DNA from: Stachybotrys elegans
Lineage: Eukaryota > Ascomycota > Sordariomycetes > Hypocreales > Stachybotryaceae
DNA: 64,000 bases
Assembly: GCA_020746835.1 (NCBI GenBank)
Contig: JAGPNK010000028.1
Coordinates: 62,001 to 126,000 of the forward strand
Direction of reading: 5' to 3'
Below, in pieces: positions 11,777 through 21,761 of the stretch. The position numbers were made by a program, and so were the translations under genes. The notes beneath the pieces are model-generated. The model saw only the letters and a program-made list of their open reading frames with translations. It did not search any database and was not told the DNA's origin. Position 1 is the stretch's first letter, and each line of letters begins with the position of its first letter.

Positions 11777-12523
11777 TTATTTCAGCACGACGCCACCGTT
11801 GGTGCTAACAATGGAACCTGTGGCGTCTTGGTTCTTCATGAGATAGATGTAAGCCTCGGCTACATCAGAAGGTGCTCCCGGCTTTCCTAGGGGCGACTGC
11901 TTGACTGCCATTTCACGAAAGAAACTTGCATGTTCGCCCCAAAGCTCTGTCTCTGTGGGGCCGGGCGCAACAACATTGACTCTCCTGGGAGCCAGGTCCA
12001 GAGCCAAGTTTCGGGTGAGTGCGTGGGATGCCGAGACCAAGGCCGCCATGACGGAGTAACCGGGAACAGGTTTCTCGGCGACTTGGCCTGAGGTGAAGGT
12101 GATGGACGACGTGTAGCCAGGGTTCAAATATTTCGGCGCCAGCTTCGCAATGAGAAACGGGACGAAGACGGGCATTCGTGCCATTTGGATGGATGAGGCC
12201 AGATCCACTTCAGACACCGGTTTTCCCTGGGCTCTACCAGCCGTATAGACGACATGATCGAGGAGACCATCCTTTGTAGCGGCCTTGAAAATCTTTTCAA
12301 GCTCTGCCTCAGGGTCTTCGCCTGCCAGGTCTCCGGCAATCCCTGCTACCTCGCCGCCCGGGGTAGCAGCCTTCAGCCTCTCGACCGCGTCCTGGACCCT
12401 GGACTCCGAGGAGGATGCGATTGTCACTCGCAACTTATCGGCCAGCGCAAGTTTCGCCACAGCGAAGCCCATGCCAGACGAGCCGCCGATAACAAGGACA
12501 GATTGTCCAGTGATGGGAGCCAT
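11777..12523 (-). CDS. SDR-fold protein lacking the catalytic lysine
   Basis: A single exon of 248 codons. The Rossmann loop GGSSGMGFAVAKLA, the YTAG position corresponding to NNAG, and the serine strand ITFTSGQ are present. The YxxxK position reads YSVMAALV, so the usual lysine is absent. The C-terminal half (LALDLAPRRVNVVAPGPTET) follows the classical SDR pattern after the active site. Proteins of this fungal SDR subgroup often diverge at this site; whether it is an enzyme or a binding protein cannot be told. It stands beside the damaged regulator and may belong to that decayed cluster. Confidence 0.88.
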   Translation of the reverse strand: MAPITGQSVLVIGGSSGMGFAVAKLALADKLRVTIASSSESRVQDAVERLKAATPGGEVAGIAGDLAGEDPEAELEKIFKAATKDGLLDHVVYTAGRAQGKPVSEVDLASSIQMARMPVFVPFLIAKLAPKYLNPGYTSSITFTSGQVAEKPVPGYSVMAALVSASHALTRNLALDLAPRRVNVVAPGPTETELWGEHASFFREMAVKQSPLGKPGAPSDVAEAYIYLMKNQDATGSIVSTNGGVVLK

Positions 12524-13101
12524 TTTGAGATTCGCTGATAGATTAAGGGTTGGATTCTTCTGATCTCTGACTGTCAGAGGTTGCTTTCAGGTTATGAGAT
12601 ATCTGAAGAAATGTGTTTGGACGTGAGGTATCGCCCAGTCGATGATATACCAAACAAATTAGGCAAAGAATAATGACTCACTTCTTGAGCTTGATAGGAA
12701 TAGTCACCAGTCTGTAGGGTGTTTTATTTTGGCAGGGCTTACAGTTGTCTTTTTATATGCTGACCCCACATCTCGTTCTCGTTCGCAAGCTCATCACCTT
12801 ACGTTTATCCGCAGAGAATGTACTCTATGCGAGGAGTATTAAATTGTCCGCCTTCGTCCGGACCTAAGCGGCTTTAGCGGAGGTAAGCTGGAGCACATGC
12901 CCGAATGTAAGCTCAAGGGAAGCACAGATGCTGATTGGTACACCTCATATGAGTTTGGGGGTGGCGCTGCAAGAGGCGGCTTGGCGGCTTGTCTTGGTCT
13001 CCTCTTGCCCGGCTCCCCCTTTGCTTGCCCCTTTCCCCTACGTCACCACATGTTCCCCAAGGGAGTTAAGGCTAAGGTTTCTGTTCAATTATATTATATC
13101 A
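12524..13101. promoter_or_regulatory. Upstream region of SDR
   Basis: Contains the presumptive promoter of the SDR at 12523. Short open frames show no protein family features. Confidence 0.4.
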
Positions 13102-13293
13102 TCACTGTGAGCTTTTCTGCTCGTTTGCCTCAATGGGATACAGACCAGCGACTTCAAGGAAGCCCCTCTGACGATAATGTGGGATTTCTTGCTCGCTTGC
13201 CCTGATGGGATACATAAAGACTTCAAGGAGACAGTTATAAACCGCTGCGGGACCTGCCATCAGGGACTCTCCTGGGCTGGAAGCATACATCAT
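13102..13293 (-). repeat. Dispersed coding-like repeat, two degenerate tandem units
   Basis: On the minus strand two units read FLEVAGLYPIEANEQ and LLEVFMYPIRASEQE, i.e. a tandemly repeated motif. The first unit's DNA (about 13125-13177, atgggatacagaccagcgac and on) recurs almost unchanged at 41507-41556, 28 kb away. The second unit lies at 13194-13234. No complete host gene is visible. It may be a fragment of a transposon or of a gene family tail. Confidence 0.5.
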
Positions 13294-13307
13294 GAAAGCC
13301 GAAGCAA

Positions 13308-14014
13308 ATGACTCGTAGCAGTACTGACACTCTCAGGTACTATCTTCCTACAATGAACCAACCGACGGCTGACCAAACTGCACAGAAAATTAGGAGCACA
13401 GCCTACACTTCATTTAATATGTTTGGGTTACTGTTTTTATACATCGGCGGCTTCTTGATTATACTATCCTCTGTGTCTCGTAGTTCATCGTATCACGCAT
13501 GGTTAAGAAATCCGCATCAAAGTCAAATGGTTACCCTGTCTTTGAGTGGCGCGCAAACCATGTACTTCATCTACAGCGACAAGCACACACTGAAACTCGC
13601 GACGAGTGCTGGCAACACGACTTATGGGATATACCTGTTTTAAAGGCCAACATCCAGATGGCGGTTCTCAAATCGGACGAGAACGACGTGCCCTACCTTG
13701 CGAACTTCGCACGAAAGAATACAGGGGATGGAAGTGATACTATTACCAAAAGATGCGATACTGCAGCTGTACAAGAGTTTGACTGTCCTGATACCAGGGA
13801 TGAATCAGCTACTGTGCCACATCCTTCAAGCAGCAGTGGCGAGCCCGAGGGTATAGCACGCTTCTCGGGTATAAGTGACAGCACTGAATCCACGGCACTG
13901 TTCTCACACACTAGGGACAAGCCTCAAGCCACCTCACAATCTCCAGCTGTCCGAGATGGAATTGAGTTGGAAGCTCGCTCATCAAGTAGGAGGGATGAAG
14001 TTAATGTTTCGTAG
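13308..14014 (+). pseudogene. Fragment of fungal membrane protein
   Basis: The first frame holds one strong membrane segment (FNMFGLLFLYIGGFLIILSS). A second frame from about 13484 to 14014 holds a cytoplasmic tail with FEWRANHVLHLQRQAH and DIPVLKANIQMAVL. This order (last membrane helix, then EW-x-LQRQAHE-like helix, then an acidic Ser-rich tail) resembles the C-terminus of a common fungal multi-pass protein of unknown function. The frames meet at 13460-13490 but no intron of normal size fits, and the N-terminal membrane domain is missing. A C-terminal fragment is the simplest reading. A short genuine gene is possible. Confidence 0.4.
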
Positions 14015-14204
14015 GAGTTCACCATTGCTGGCCTAATCAAGCTATTCCCATGGTCGTCTGGTAAATGGTTTTATATAATGACCAATATTAGATTATTAGA
14101 ATATCCTATTTACTAAGAAAGAAGGGTAGGGAGTATACTAGTATATTGCATATTTGGTACTGCCCAGGGTATGAAAAGATATAATAAAAACGGAGGCAAT
14201 ATTC

Positions 14205-15629
14205 CTAGTACCACCCACTTTGCGCCCTTGTAGCCATTGCTCCTCCATCAAACTCCCAGTTAGTCCCATCGCTCCAGCCGAAACCTTCGCCAATGGTCCA
14301 AGTTGCGTGGAATATACTTCCGTTCAAGGCTATCCCGTAAACTCCAACCCTTCCTGTATTCGTCACCACGGCTACAGGTGCACTGTTGAAGCTCCCTCCC
14401 AGGTCATCCCAGCCTGTGTCCCATGTCGAGTTTATCATCGCCTTGTGCTTCAAGCGATCATCAGTGCCGACTGCGAGGACGTCTATCCTTGAGGACCCAG
14501 TAGCGAAAGCATAAGGAACTGACTCGAACGAGCCCTCAAGGTTGCCGACATCAGCCCATCCTGTCGAAGCTGTCCATGTTGTATGGTACATCTTCCCATA
14601 TGATCCAATTGCGAAGACGTCGGTCCTGTCAGAGCCAATTGAGAGAACACAGGGATCGCCTATGAAGTACGATCCTTTGATGCAATCCCAGTCCAGCCAA
14701 CCTTTCTCGCTGTTCCAACGTTCGACGCACAGCCCAAACGGCGGGTCGGTGCCATAAAACAACACATCCAGCCGGTTTTCTCCCGCGCATGATACCACAG
14801 GGGAGCTCAAGATCATGCTACCGTGGTAAATCCAGTCTGACCAGCCACCCGGATCAGTCCAAACCATCCCGGATAGCGCATTGCCACCGTCCTTAACGAA
14901 GACATCGAATAACCCTGACTCACGGGAGCAAGCTGTTGGAGGGCTCGTACAATAGCCGCCTAAATTGGACCATGTTGATTCCCAAATGCCGTTCCTCGCG
15001 ACCCTGTTCATCAGGTCCCTGCTGCTAACATTAACAGCAAGGACGTTGATTTGGTCGTTTACTTTCACCGCGGCCGGCTGGCTAACGAATGGACCTCCAA
15101 GGCTAGTCCACTGGTCTTGCCAGGAGTTGTCGTCCCAAGTGCGGACCAAGATCTCGTTATCTTGGCCCAATGCAAAGAAGAGCGTCTCTGATTCTGACTT
15201 TCCTGGTGTTGTAGCAAGCATTGCAGGGCAGATTGTACCTCGACAGACAGATGAAATGGCTGAGTTAGTCGGTGTCGCTGCGGTTGGAGTCCTTCAGGGT
15301 ACGTCAACATGAAGCGGTGAACAGATCCAAGGGGCGTCGGGAGCATACGAGGACTCTGCTTTGTTCCTGCTTACCAAGACACCGGCAAATGTGCCTGCTA
15401 CTGCAACGAGAAGGACCAACGTAAGGATGAAAGAAGTTACCCATAACTTTGGGCGGCCCAACCACGTTTTGCCTTGTCTTGCCGTGCCACTACTGGGCTC
15501 AGGTTGAAACGGGTAAATGACTGGTGGACTTCGCCATACTACCTCAGGAGCCGACCCTGGAAGCACTTCTGGAAGCGTCGAAATTCCTTCTGTCGCTTCC
15601 CTAATATGGCTTTGGGAAGCCATCGCCAA
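14205..15629 (-). CDS. Type II membrane protein with fucose-lectin-like (PLL) beta-propeller
   Basis: Two exons (15629-15349 and 15291-14205; intron 57 nt) give 455 residues. The first 65 residues are polar, then one membrane helix (LWVTSFILTLVLLVAVAG) is followed by a Ser/Thr/Pro stalk (TPTAATPTNSAISS) and a CRGTICP motif. The rest consists of repeats with the pattern W-x-x-LGG-F-x-S-x-P-A-x-V, for example DQWTSLGGPFVSQPAAV, STWSNLGGYCTSPP, TGWDDLGGSFNSAPVAV. This is the blade pattern of fucose-binding and PLL-like lectin propellers. The single helix with a short N-terminal cytosolic part predicts a type II orientation with the lectin outside. Its ligand is not deducible. Confidence 0.88.
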
Positions 15630-17712
15630 CGCGCGAGGGGACCAGGCTTAAATGACTTTCCAAAACCTATCAAAGCGTGGTATCGAATTTTCTGAGAATA
15701 ATGGACAGCATTAAGATATGCGCCTTCGAGCGAATGGGAGTGCAAGCAAACTCAGTTGGCCCCCCTTCTTGGAGACCAAAACCTTCCTAAGCAACCGAGA
15801 TATGGCGCACTCTATTTGTATGCCTTGTGCTGGCGAGTCACGTGGATTAAATTCAACGCCATCTTCTTCGTCACGCTTGCACAGTGTCTTGGTAAATTGA
15901 TGTTCTATGTACAACTTTGTATTGGTGAGGCCATGTCACGAAATGCCCTCCTTTACATGTACGTACAGTCGCCAGGCTTCGGGTGGCGCGATATCTCGAT
16001 TAGTACAATACGAGGGTGGCATGATGTGCTACAATAATGAACCAATCTTTATTACGAGTGTGTGACATTATATGGGGATACCTAGGGTTTAGCAAAATAG
16101 GTCAAACTCTATATCGATTCAGAAAGAGTGACAACACAACAGTACACGCCGAGTTCGAATGATAGGACGATTTCCATCCAACCAGAGATTTCCATAAAAC
16201 TTGCGTAGGGGGTATCGGACTTGACAATGCAAATGCTATGGATGGTATTGCCTTGGTGGGGGGGGGGGGGGTTGGGTATCGGCCTAGGAACGTACTGAGA
16301 TGAGGCGCACTTTCTCTTAGCATATGTTTGTCGGTGGCTGTGCCTATTGTCTAGGAAGTCGCCTTTTCGTGCTGCATACTCAATCTTCGGCTAGTTGTGG
16401 CCTGATCAGTTGCAGGCACTCACCATTCACATTGCGCTCCCAAAATGTTTTCCAGTCATCGGTCGAGATGGTACGCTACAGTGCTTGGCACTCATGCTGC
16501 TCGGCTTCCTGTGTAACGATCTCCACATGGTCGACCTGAGCTGGGCGACTCGGAACGGTATCAATGCATGTGATTTTCTTCTTTAGCTTCAGAGCGCTTG
16601 AGGTTGTCACAGAAGCTCCCCTTGCAGCCCTTATTAACGACATGACCAACTGGGTAGGCAGCATTGCGGCAGTAGTGTCCTCGGCTGTGCAATCACAGGG
16701 CATGGCTGACCAGCCGGTCGCTCTCTTCCGGGGTCAGAATACGATACCTCCCAAGCCTAGCGATGCAGCAGCGCGTTGGCCAACCACAGCCCCGCTGTTA
16801 GTCTGGGCTTTCGTTTGCCTTGCCTCTTGGGGAGTTGGTCCTGGGACACGAGTCGTGATAGGGGGGGACATCTGTTGTCATCTGTACCCTGGCTTTACGT
16901 ACCGTCTCGTCCGGCCTAAACATCTTTCGGCCATGGAACTTTTGGATGACATACATGGACGTGTTGCCCCCATTGGCAGCAACGAGGGTCCTTAGGTGGG
17001 CTTGGTGGCGTGTGGGTACTGGGGGGGCAAGGCTTGAAGTACACATTGGTCGACCAACACGGCGACCCTGTTGGTTGAGTCCTTTGGTGGCTCAGTGAGA
17101 GATGTTCACTGGATGGGAGATATGGGCTGCATAAACGGGTCATTAAATTATGACTACAAACTGCGTCGAAGTTGTACGCATTTCACCGCTACATCAAAGT
17201 CCGAGGACTGCAGGCAGTTAATGGCACTGCTGTGCTAAGCTGAGTCTGGATTTTTTGCGGACTCACACCTGTACTGATAGTCTTGTACCTGGCGAATGTA
17301 ACCTGTTGGTTATTCACATCAGCCAAGACAAATTTCATGCATGCTTATCAATGCTACACAAAGGTGCTGTCATATAACGGCGTGTCCGGAAGATTGTGGA
17401 CCAAGATTTGCACAATGGTGTTACCATACTTGACGAATATAACCTGTTGGTTCTTCTCATCAGCCCTAGCATTCACTATACGAGGTATGCGTTGGAATTC
17501 AGTCTGCCAATGACTGGACCCGCCATGTCAGACCCCCTATCATTCACTCAACCAACACTTACTTGTCCATACTAAAGGGCCATGGGGTTTTCAACCCGTC
17601 TCATCAGCGAGCTACCCCACAGCAAATCTTCAATCTCTGCTCATAGTTCAACGCCGTCTTATCACAATTCTGCTTGTTTTATCCTTCATCTGTGTTTTCA
17701 TCTCTCCCAACG
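15630..17712. other. 2.1 kb gene-poor stretch with homopolymer and short direct repeats
   Basis: No gene supported. A 14-base G run lies at 16258-16271. A direct repeat of about 37 bp lies at 17287-17324 and 17429-17465 (shared core aacctgttggtt), spaced 142 bp. Open frames up to 143 codons (16564-16995) lack any recognisable family pattern or codon structure and are treated as chance. The right end is the promoter of the hydrolase at 17713. Confidence 0.5.
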
Positions 17713-18625
17713 ATGGATACCAAACCTGTGGTCCTCATCGTGGCGGGTGCTTGGCATGTCCCAGAGACGTACCGCAAACTTACCAGGGCACTCGAGTCAG
17801 CTGGCTTCGAGGTCCATACCCCCCTTCTACCTACCATGAACGGTTCTCGGCCGCCTGATGGTGATATGTTGAGCGATGCTGAGTGCGTCCGTGAGCGAGC
17901 TGAAAAGCTTGCTGATCATGGCCATAAGATCATTGCTGTGATGCACTCTTATGGAGGCTTGCCCGGCACTCAAGGGCTTCATGGGCTCGGGTAAGAATCT
18001 GCCCCGCCCCTCAATGGGAAATAAATGACATGGCACACAGCTAATATCTCATACAATCAGAGTCGACGCCCGTGCTGCCAAGGGTCTTCGAGGCGGTGTC
18101 TGCCGATTGGTCTATATGGCTGCCCATGGTTTGTCAGAGGGGTTATCTATCTTTGACAAGATCTCGGAGTTTGGGGAAGGGGCAGCGTATGAATCAGCCT
18201 ACGACTTCACTGAGGATGGCATATGCTCTTGCAGGGACTGGAAAGCGAGCCTTCTTACCAATTCAGAAGGCGTAATGGAACAGAACTCTGCGACAGATGA
18301 GGAAGTGCAAGACTATATGTCCACACTCGTTCCATGCAATAGCAAGGCGTTCTGGCAGCCGGTCACCCGGTGTGCCTGGAGAGACATTCCGGTCACCTTC
18401 ATCTACACTCGAAAGGATATTGCTCCGCCATTCCACTTCCAGGTTTCTAACGTATACTTTATGAGAGGCGCAGGATACGATGTTGAGACCTACGAATTGA
18501 ACTCTGGCCACCTGCCTCATCTCACCCACACATCTCAGGTGGTACTCATTATTAACAACGTTGCCAACCAAGTGGCCAGTGGCATTAAAAACTTTGGCAC
18601 AGAGATCAAGCATGTGGAGGTCTAG
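17713..18625 (+). CDS. Alpha/beta hydrolase (AB_hydrolase_6-like)
   Basis: Two exons (17713-17990 and 18061-18625, intron 70 nt) give 280 residues. The start MDTKPVVLIVAGAWHVPETY contains the first strand and oxyanion-hole region typical of small fungal hydrolases. The nucleophile elbow reads HSYGG. After the intron, LRGGVCRLVYMAAHG is the usual strand following the elbow. PVTFIYTRKDIAPP supplies the likely acid, and the GHLPHLTH segment the histidine. Fungal homologues are often annotated as small-molecule esterases. Convergent with the NmrA-like gene. Substrate unknown. Confidence 0.88.
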
Positions 18626-18953
18626 GTCCAGGTTGACACCCGACTTGGTCATTGACATGATGGCTATAACGCACGTTGTTGTCTATTTATTTGACGTGAC
18701 GATTACATCAAGGGGGTGTATACTGAGTTACATTTCTATTCCGAAAATAGCAAGAGGTATGCTATTTTCGCAGACTTGACTGGGTTCAATTGAGATATAT
18801 TCATCCTCTGTTGCCATTCCTATTACTACACTCCTTGCAATAGAAAGTAGCCCTCTCTTCGCGACAAAAAGCTTCATCTAACTTGTCTTTACTTGAATAT
18901 CAACACTCTTGTTTCCTTTCAAACCCCCACCCTCTCTATCAAAGCAAAAATAT
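18626..18953. terminator. Convergent 3' region of hydrolase and NmrA-like genes
   Basis: A 330 bp spacer between two convergent stops, carrying both 3' UTRs. No further gene visible. Includes a small inverted pair (gaaaatagc / gctattttc) around 18742-18770 that could form a stem. Confidence 0.4.
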
Positions 18954-20069
18954 CTATCCAAGACGCCGCTGGCCATCCTCGTGGAGCTTCAGGATCAGCT
19001 TCGCCGCTTTGATATGTCCCAACAGACTCGACCCCTCAGCCCTGAACTTTTCGTCCGCCAATCGAAAGTACTGCTCGACACTCCGGATCCTCTGCGGGTG
19101 AATTTTGTCCAAAAGCGCATAGTCGCGCTGAATGACCCCCTTGTTGTAGCCCGAGTCACGCCAAATGTTCCAGAATCCCGTAAAGTTCTCCCGGATGGTC
19201 ATGGCGCCCGCTTCGTCGACGCTTGTCTGGTGACCTGTTGGTGCGTTCGCCACCGTTTTCATTGGTCCCTCTGCCCAGTACTCTTCGAAGCTCACATCGA
19301 CAAACTTGGCCTTGCATCCTGTTACCTTCTCAAAGGCTGCAGCCAGATCAGCATAGTGGATATGATCAACAGCTACCTCGAGGTCGATGCCATCTTGGTC
19401 TGGATTGTCAAACAGCCAGCGAACGTAATGGGCGCAGTCATCCAGGTAGACGTGGGGTACAGCACCGTGCTCCGTAAGAGGCACCCGCCACACTACAACA
19501 TCCTGTTCGTTTTCGTCTTTTTCGATTCTGGGCGTCATTGGTGTGCTGTTGGAAATAGCCATCTCGATATAAGGGCCCGTGGTAAATATGGCGACCGTCA
19601 TGTGATAAAAGTGCTTGCCTTTGTTCAGCTTGTGCTGCCCCAGCAGCCAGTCTGTCATTCTGCCCTTGGCGTCATAGTGTCCCGATCGGTACTTGGGGTT
19701 GTAGCCACCTTTACGGAGGGCATAGTCGAGGTTGCCGAATACAAAGTGCTTGACCTTGAGCTCCACCGCGAGCTCATAGATCCTCATTGTCCAGAACATC
19801 TCCACTTTCTCGCCGACAGTGAAGCCGTCAATATTTAGGAAGATACCATCGCAACCTTCGAGGCCCTTGCGAAGATCCTCCTCGGAAGAAAGGGTGCCCT
19901 GGAATAGTTCGACTCGGGAACTCAGAGCGAGCAGTTGGATGGCGCGGTTGGATGTGGCATCGCGGGTCAGGACCTTTACAGCGTATTTTCCGTCGGAAAC
20001 GAGGCCGCGGACGACGGGTATGCCCTGGGCACCGGTCCCTCCAACGACAAAGACCTTGGAGACAGACAT
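18954..20069 (-). CDS. NmrA-like NAD(P)-binding protein
   Basis: A single exon of 371 residues from MSVSKVFVVGGTGAQG at 20069. The GGTGAQG loop is the NmrA-family variant of the Rossmann motif. VKHFVFGNLDYALRKGG and GHYDAKGRMTDWLL follow the atypical-SDR arrangement in which the canonical YxxxK is absent and the protein may sense the redox cofactor or act as an isoflavone-reductase-like enzyme. The upstream extension to 20174 is in frame but unlike the family, so it was excluded. Not obviously clustered with a pathway. Role in regulation or catalysis undecided. Confidence 0.9.
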   Translation of the reverse strand: MSVSKVFVVGGTGAQGIPVVRGLVSDGKYAVKVLTRDATSNRAIQLLALSSRVELFQGTLSSEEDLRKGLEGCDGIFLNIDGFTVGEKVEMFWTMRIYELAVELKVKHFVFGNLDYALRKGGYNPKYRSGHYDAKGRMTDWLLGQHKLNKGKHFYHMTVAIFTTGPYIEMAISNSTPMTPRIEKDENEQDVVVWRVPLTEHGAVPHVYLDDCAHYVRWLFDNPDQDGIDLEVAVDHIHYADLAAAFEKVTGCKAKFVDVSFEEYWAEGPMKTVANAPTGHQTSVDEAGAMTIRENFTGFWNIWRDSGYNKGVIQRDYALLDKIHPQRIRSVEQYFRLADEKFRAEGSSLLGHIKAAKLILKLHEDGQRRLG

Positions 20070-20758
20070 GATTGCTTGAAGTTTTGAAGTCTGGACTGAT
20101 GTAAAATGAACTGGAGTTTCAATGGTTGAAGATCTGGTAGGAATAGCGCAGACTTGAGTTTGTCCGTGGTCCATGCTAGCACATATATACTTGGTCTGCT
20201 TGCTTTAATCTTGGTACGACATACCTCAGACGTCCGCTAGAAATGGAGTGATTACATATGCATAAATCCTAACACTGACGAAGTGATTGACGTAGAATAG
20301 CGGTTGAGGTAGAATGGCAGAATAAACGACCTGCACCGCTGCCCACATTCGATCCACATTGGGAATCGCTGCCCCGCCATTGGTAGTCAAACTACGGAGG
20401 TTTGCGGCAGGTTGCGGACATTTACATAAAATCCCGAAAGATTGCCGCACTTATCACGTCATATTCCGCAACAGGCGTCTACTATCTCAAAGTTGCGGTA
20501 GAGACAGTGTAGCTGTGATGACAAATAGAAACGTGAGCCGTAATGCTCGGATGAATTATATTCTCTATGATGTTTTAAGTTTAACCATTTGTCATCACCC
20601 ATCGTAACATAATGCAATTCGTATAATCCATAGCGCACCAAACCATTCGATCCAACCCCTTTCAAGCCAATAGAGCCTCTTTCTGTTTAATCTTTTGGTA
20701 CCCTCTTAGTGACTCTTTCTACGCCAATAATAGCGGTAATTTAGGGTAAATCTCGTGG
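20070..20758. other. Upstream region of NmrA-like gene, AT-rich
   Basis: Contains the NmrA-like promoter and no supported gene. A segment near 20340-20500 repeats gcggcag/ttgcggac-type words but shows no clean repeat ends. Confidence 0.35.
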
Positions 20759-21000
20759 CTAGTGCATGGAGAACTCGCTCATGGCCTCAGGATCTGCTCT
20801 CATCGCTTCAAATACGTGCAGGGTCTCTGTCCAACTACTCTCACAATCCCGGGGGAGTTTGCTGAAATCGGCAACCTTACCCTGCTGTCTCATAAACCAG
20901 AGGCGTCTCTCCTGCAGCATCTCGGTGCTCGATTGACACGCCATCAGCTTGGATATTGGACGAACCCCCGCGAGACGGCGCAGGAGTTGGGTGAACCAAG
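20759..21000 (-). pseudogene. Possible C-terminal gene fragment, family unknown
   Basis: A minus-strand frame ending at 20759 reads through LMACQSSTEMLQERRLWF, FMRQQGKVADFSKLPRD and FEAMRADPEAMSEFSMH. It is well balanced and charged like a true C-terminus, and continues upstream to about 21000 (WFTQLLRRLAGVRPISK) before losing coding character. No start, intron or upstream domain was found. I do not recognise the family. It may be an exon of a decayed gene. Confidence 0.3.
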
Positions 21001-21238
21001 GCTATCCGCAGGCCTCTCTCCTTTAGCTCCAATACGATTCCGCAGCTATCCATTGACAATACTTACGCATAGCTACTGGCAGTCAGCCTGACTATCAGCT
21101 ACACTGAGTCACTTTTCTTCCTCAAGACCGCAATTCGTCGTGAGTACGCATGTTTTCACGCTATCGTGTCAATCCCCTCTCCTTCTACGCTTGTAATGTG
21201 GACCTCTGCGTTGCGAGCATCATCGATTCTGCTGTGGC

Positions 21239-21457
21239 ATGCGTACCACACGAAGCCATAGCCATTGCTGGGTGTCCGGGGCTTGTATCTACCCTAGGCT
21301 AATCATTGTCTCTACAGCTTCTCTGAAAGTCATCACGGACATCCTAATCTTGCTGATGCCGCAGAAAAGAATCTTGACGCTGGAGATGAAGCCGAGGCGA
21401 AAGGCTGGCATATTCATTGTGTTCTCAATCAGCCTAATCGCCAGTTTGTGCTGCTGA
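21239..21457 (+). pseudogene. Relic of fungal rhodopsin-domain membrane protein
   Basis: The frame reads LIIVSTASLKVITDILILLM, then PQKRILTLEMKPRRKAGIF and IVFSISLIASLC. This matches the stretch in fungal rhodopsin-domain proteins around the fifth membrane helix: N/D-x-x-x-D-x-x-I-L-x-L-P, then LxMxxRRK, then the next helix. The intact gene at 45065 has the corresponding LDLVVLILPMPVIWKLQMSS. No other helix of the family is found nearby, so it is a fragment. Confidence 0.55.
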
Positions 21458-21761
21458 GAGGCTAGCATTTGTGTTTGAGGCCAACTACTCTGAAGATGCT
21501 AAAGGAATAGTCGCCAAACATGGTTTGCAACATCCAGGCTTTTGTTCTATACTCTTTATTCTTTTCAAGGATCCTTCTGGTCTTTGATTCGAGGCTCTTC
21601 ACCATCGAAACTGCAACAGTGGGTAGATAATTTTGGGGGTTATTCGTGGGATATGTGTCATATCCGCTTGAGGTAACAACTAGAATTGTTTCCAAATCAA
21701 GCCTTTTGTGATTATACACAGTAAGGGGCCTACTGCGTGACGTCCTGCAACTCAGTTCTCT

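Noticed and set aside
16564..16995. 143-codon frame in the gene-poor tract
   Set aside because: No motifs, no introns, and equal-length frames exist on the other strand; treated as chance.
18909..19838. 309-codon plus-strand frame opposite the NmrA-like gene
   Set aside because: Antisense of a clearly conserved gene; no family features of its own.
20070..20174. N-terminal extension of the NmrA-like protein
   Set aside because: The Rossmann strand normally begins within a few residues of the start; the extension is probably 5' UTR.
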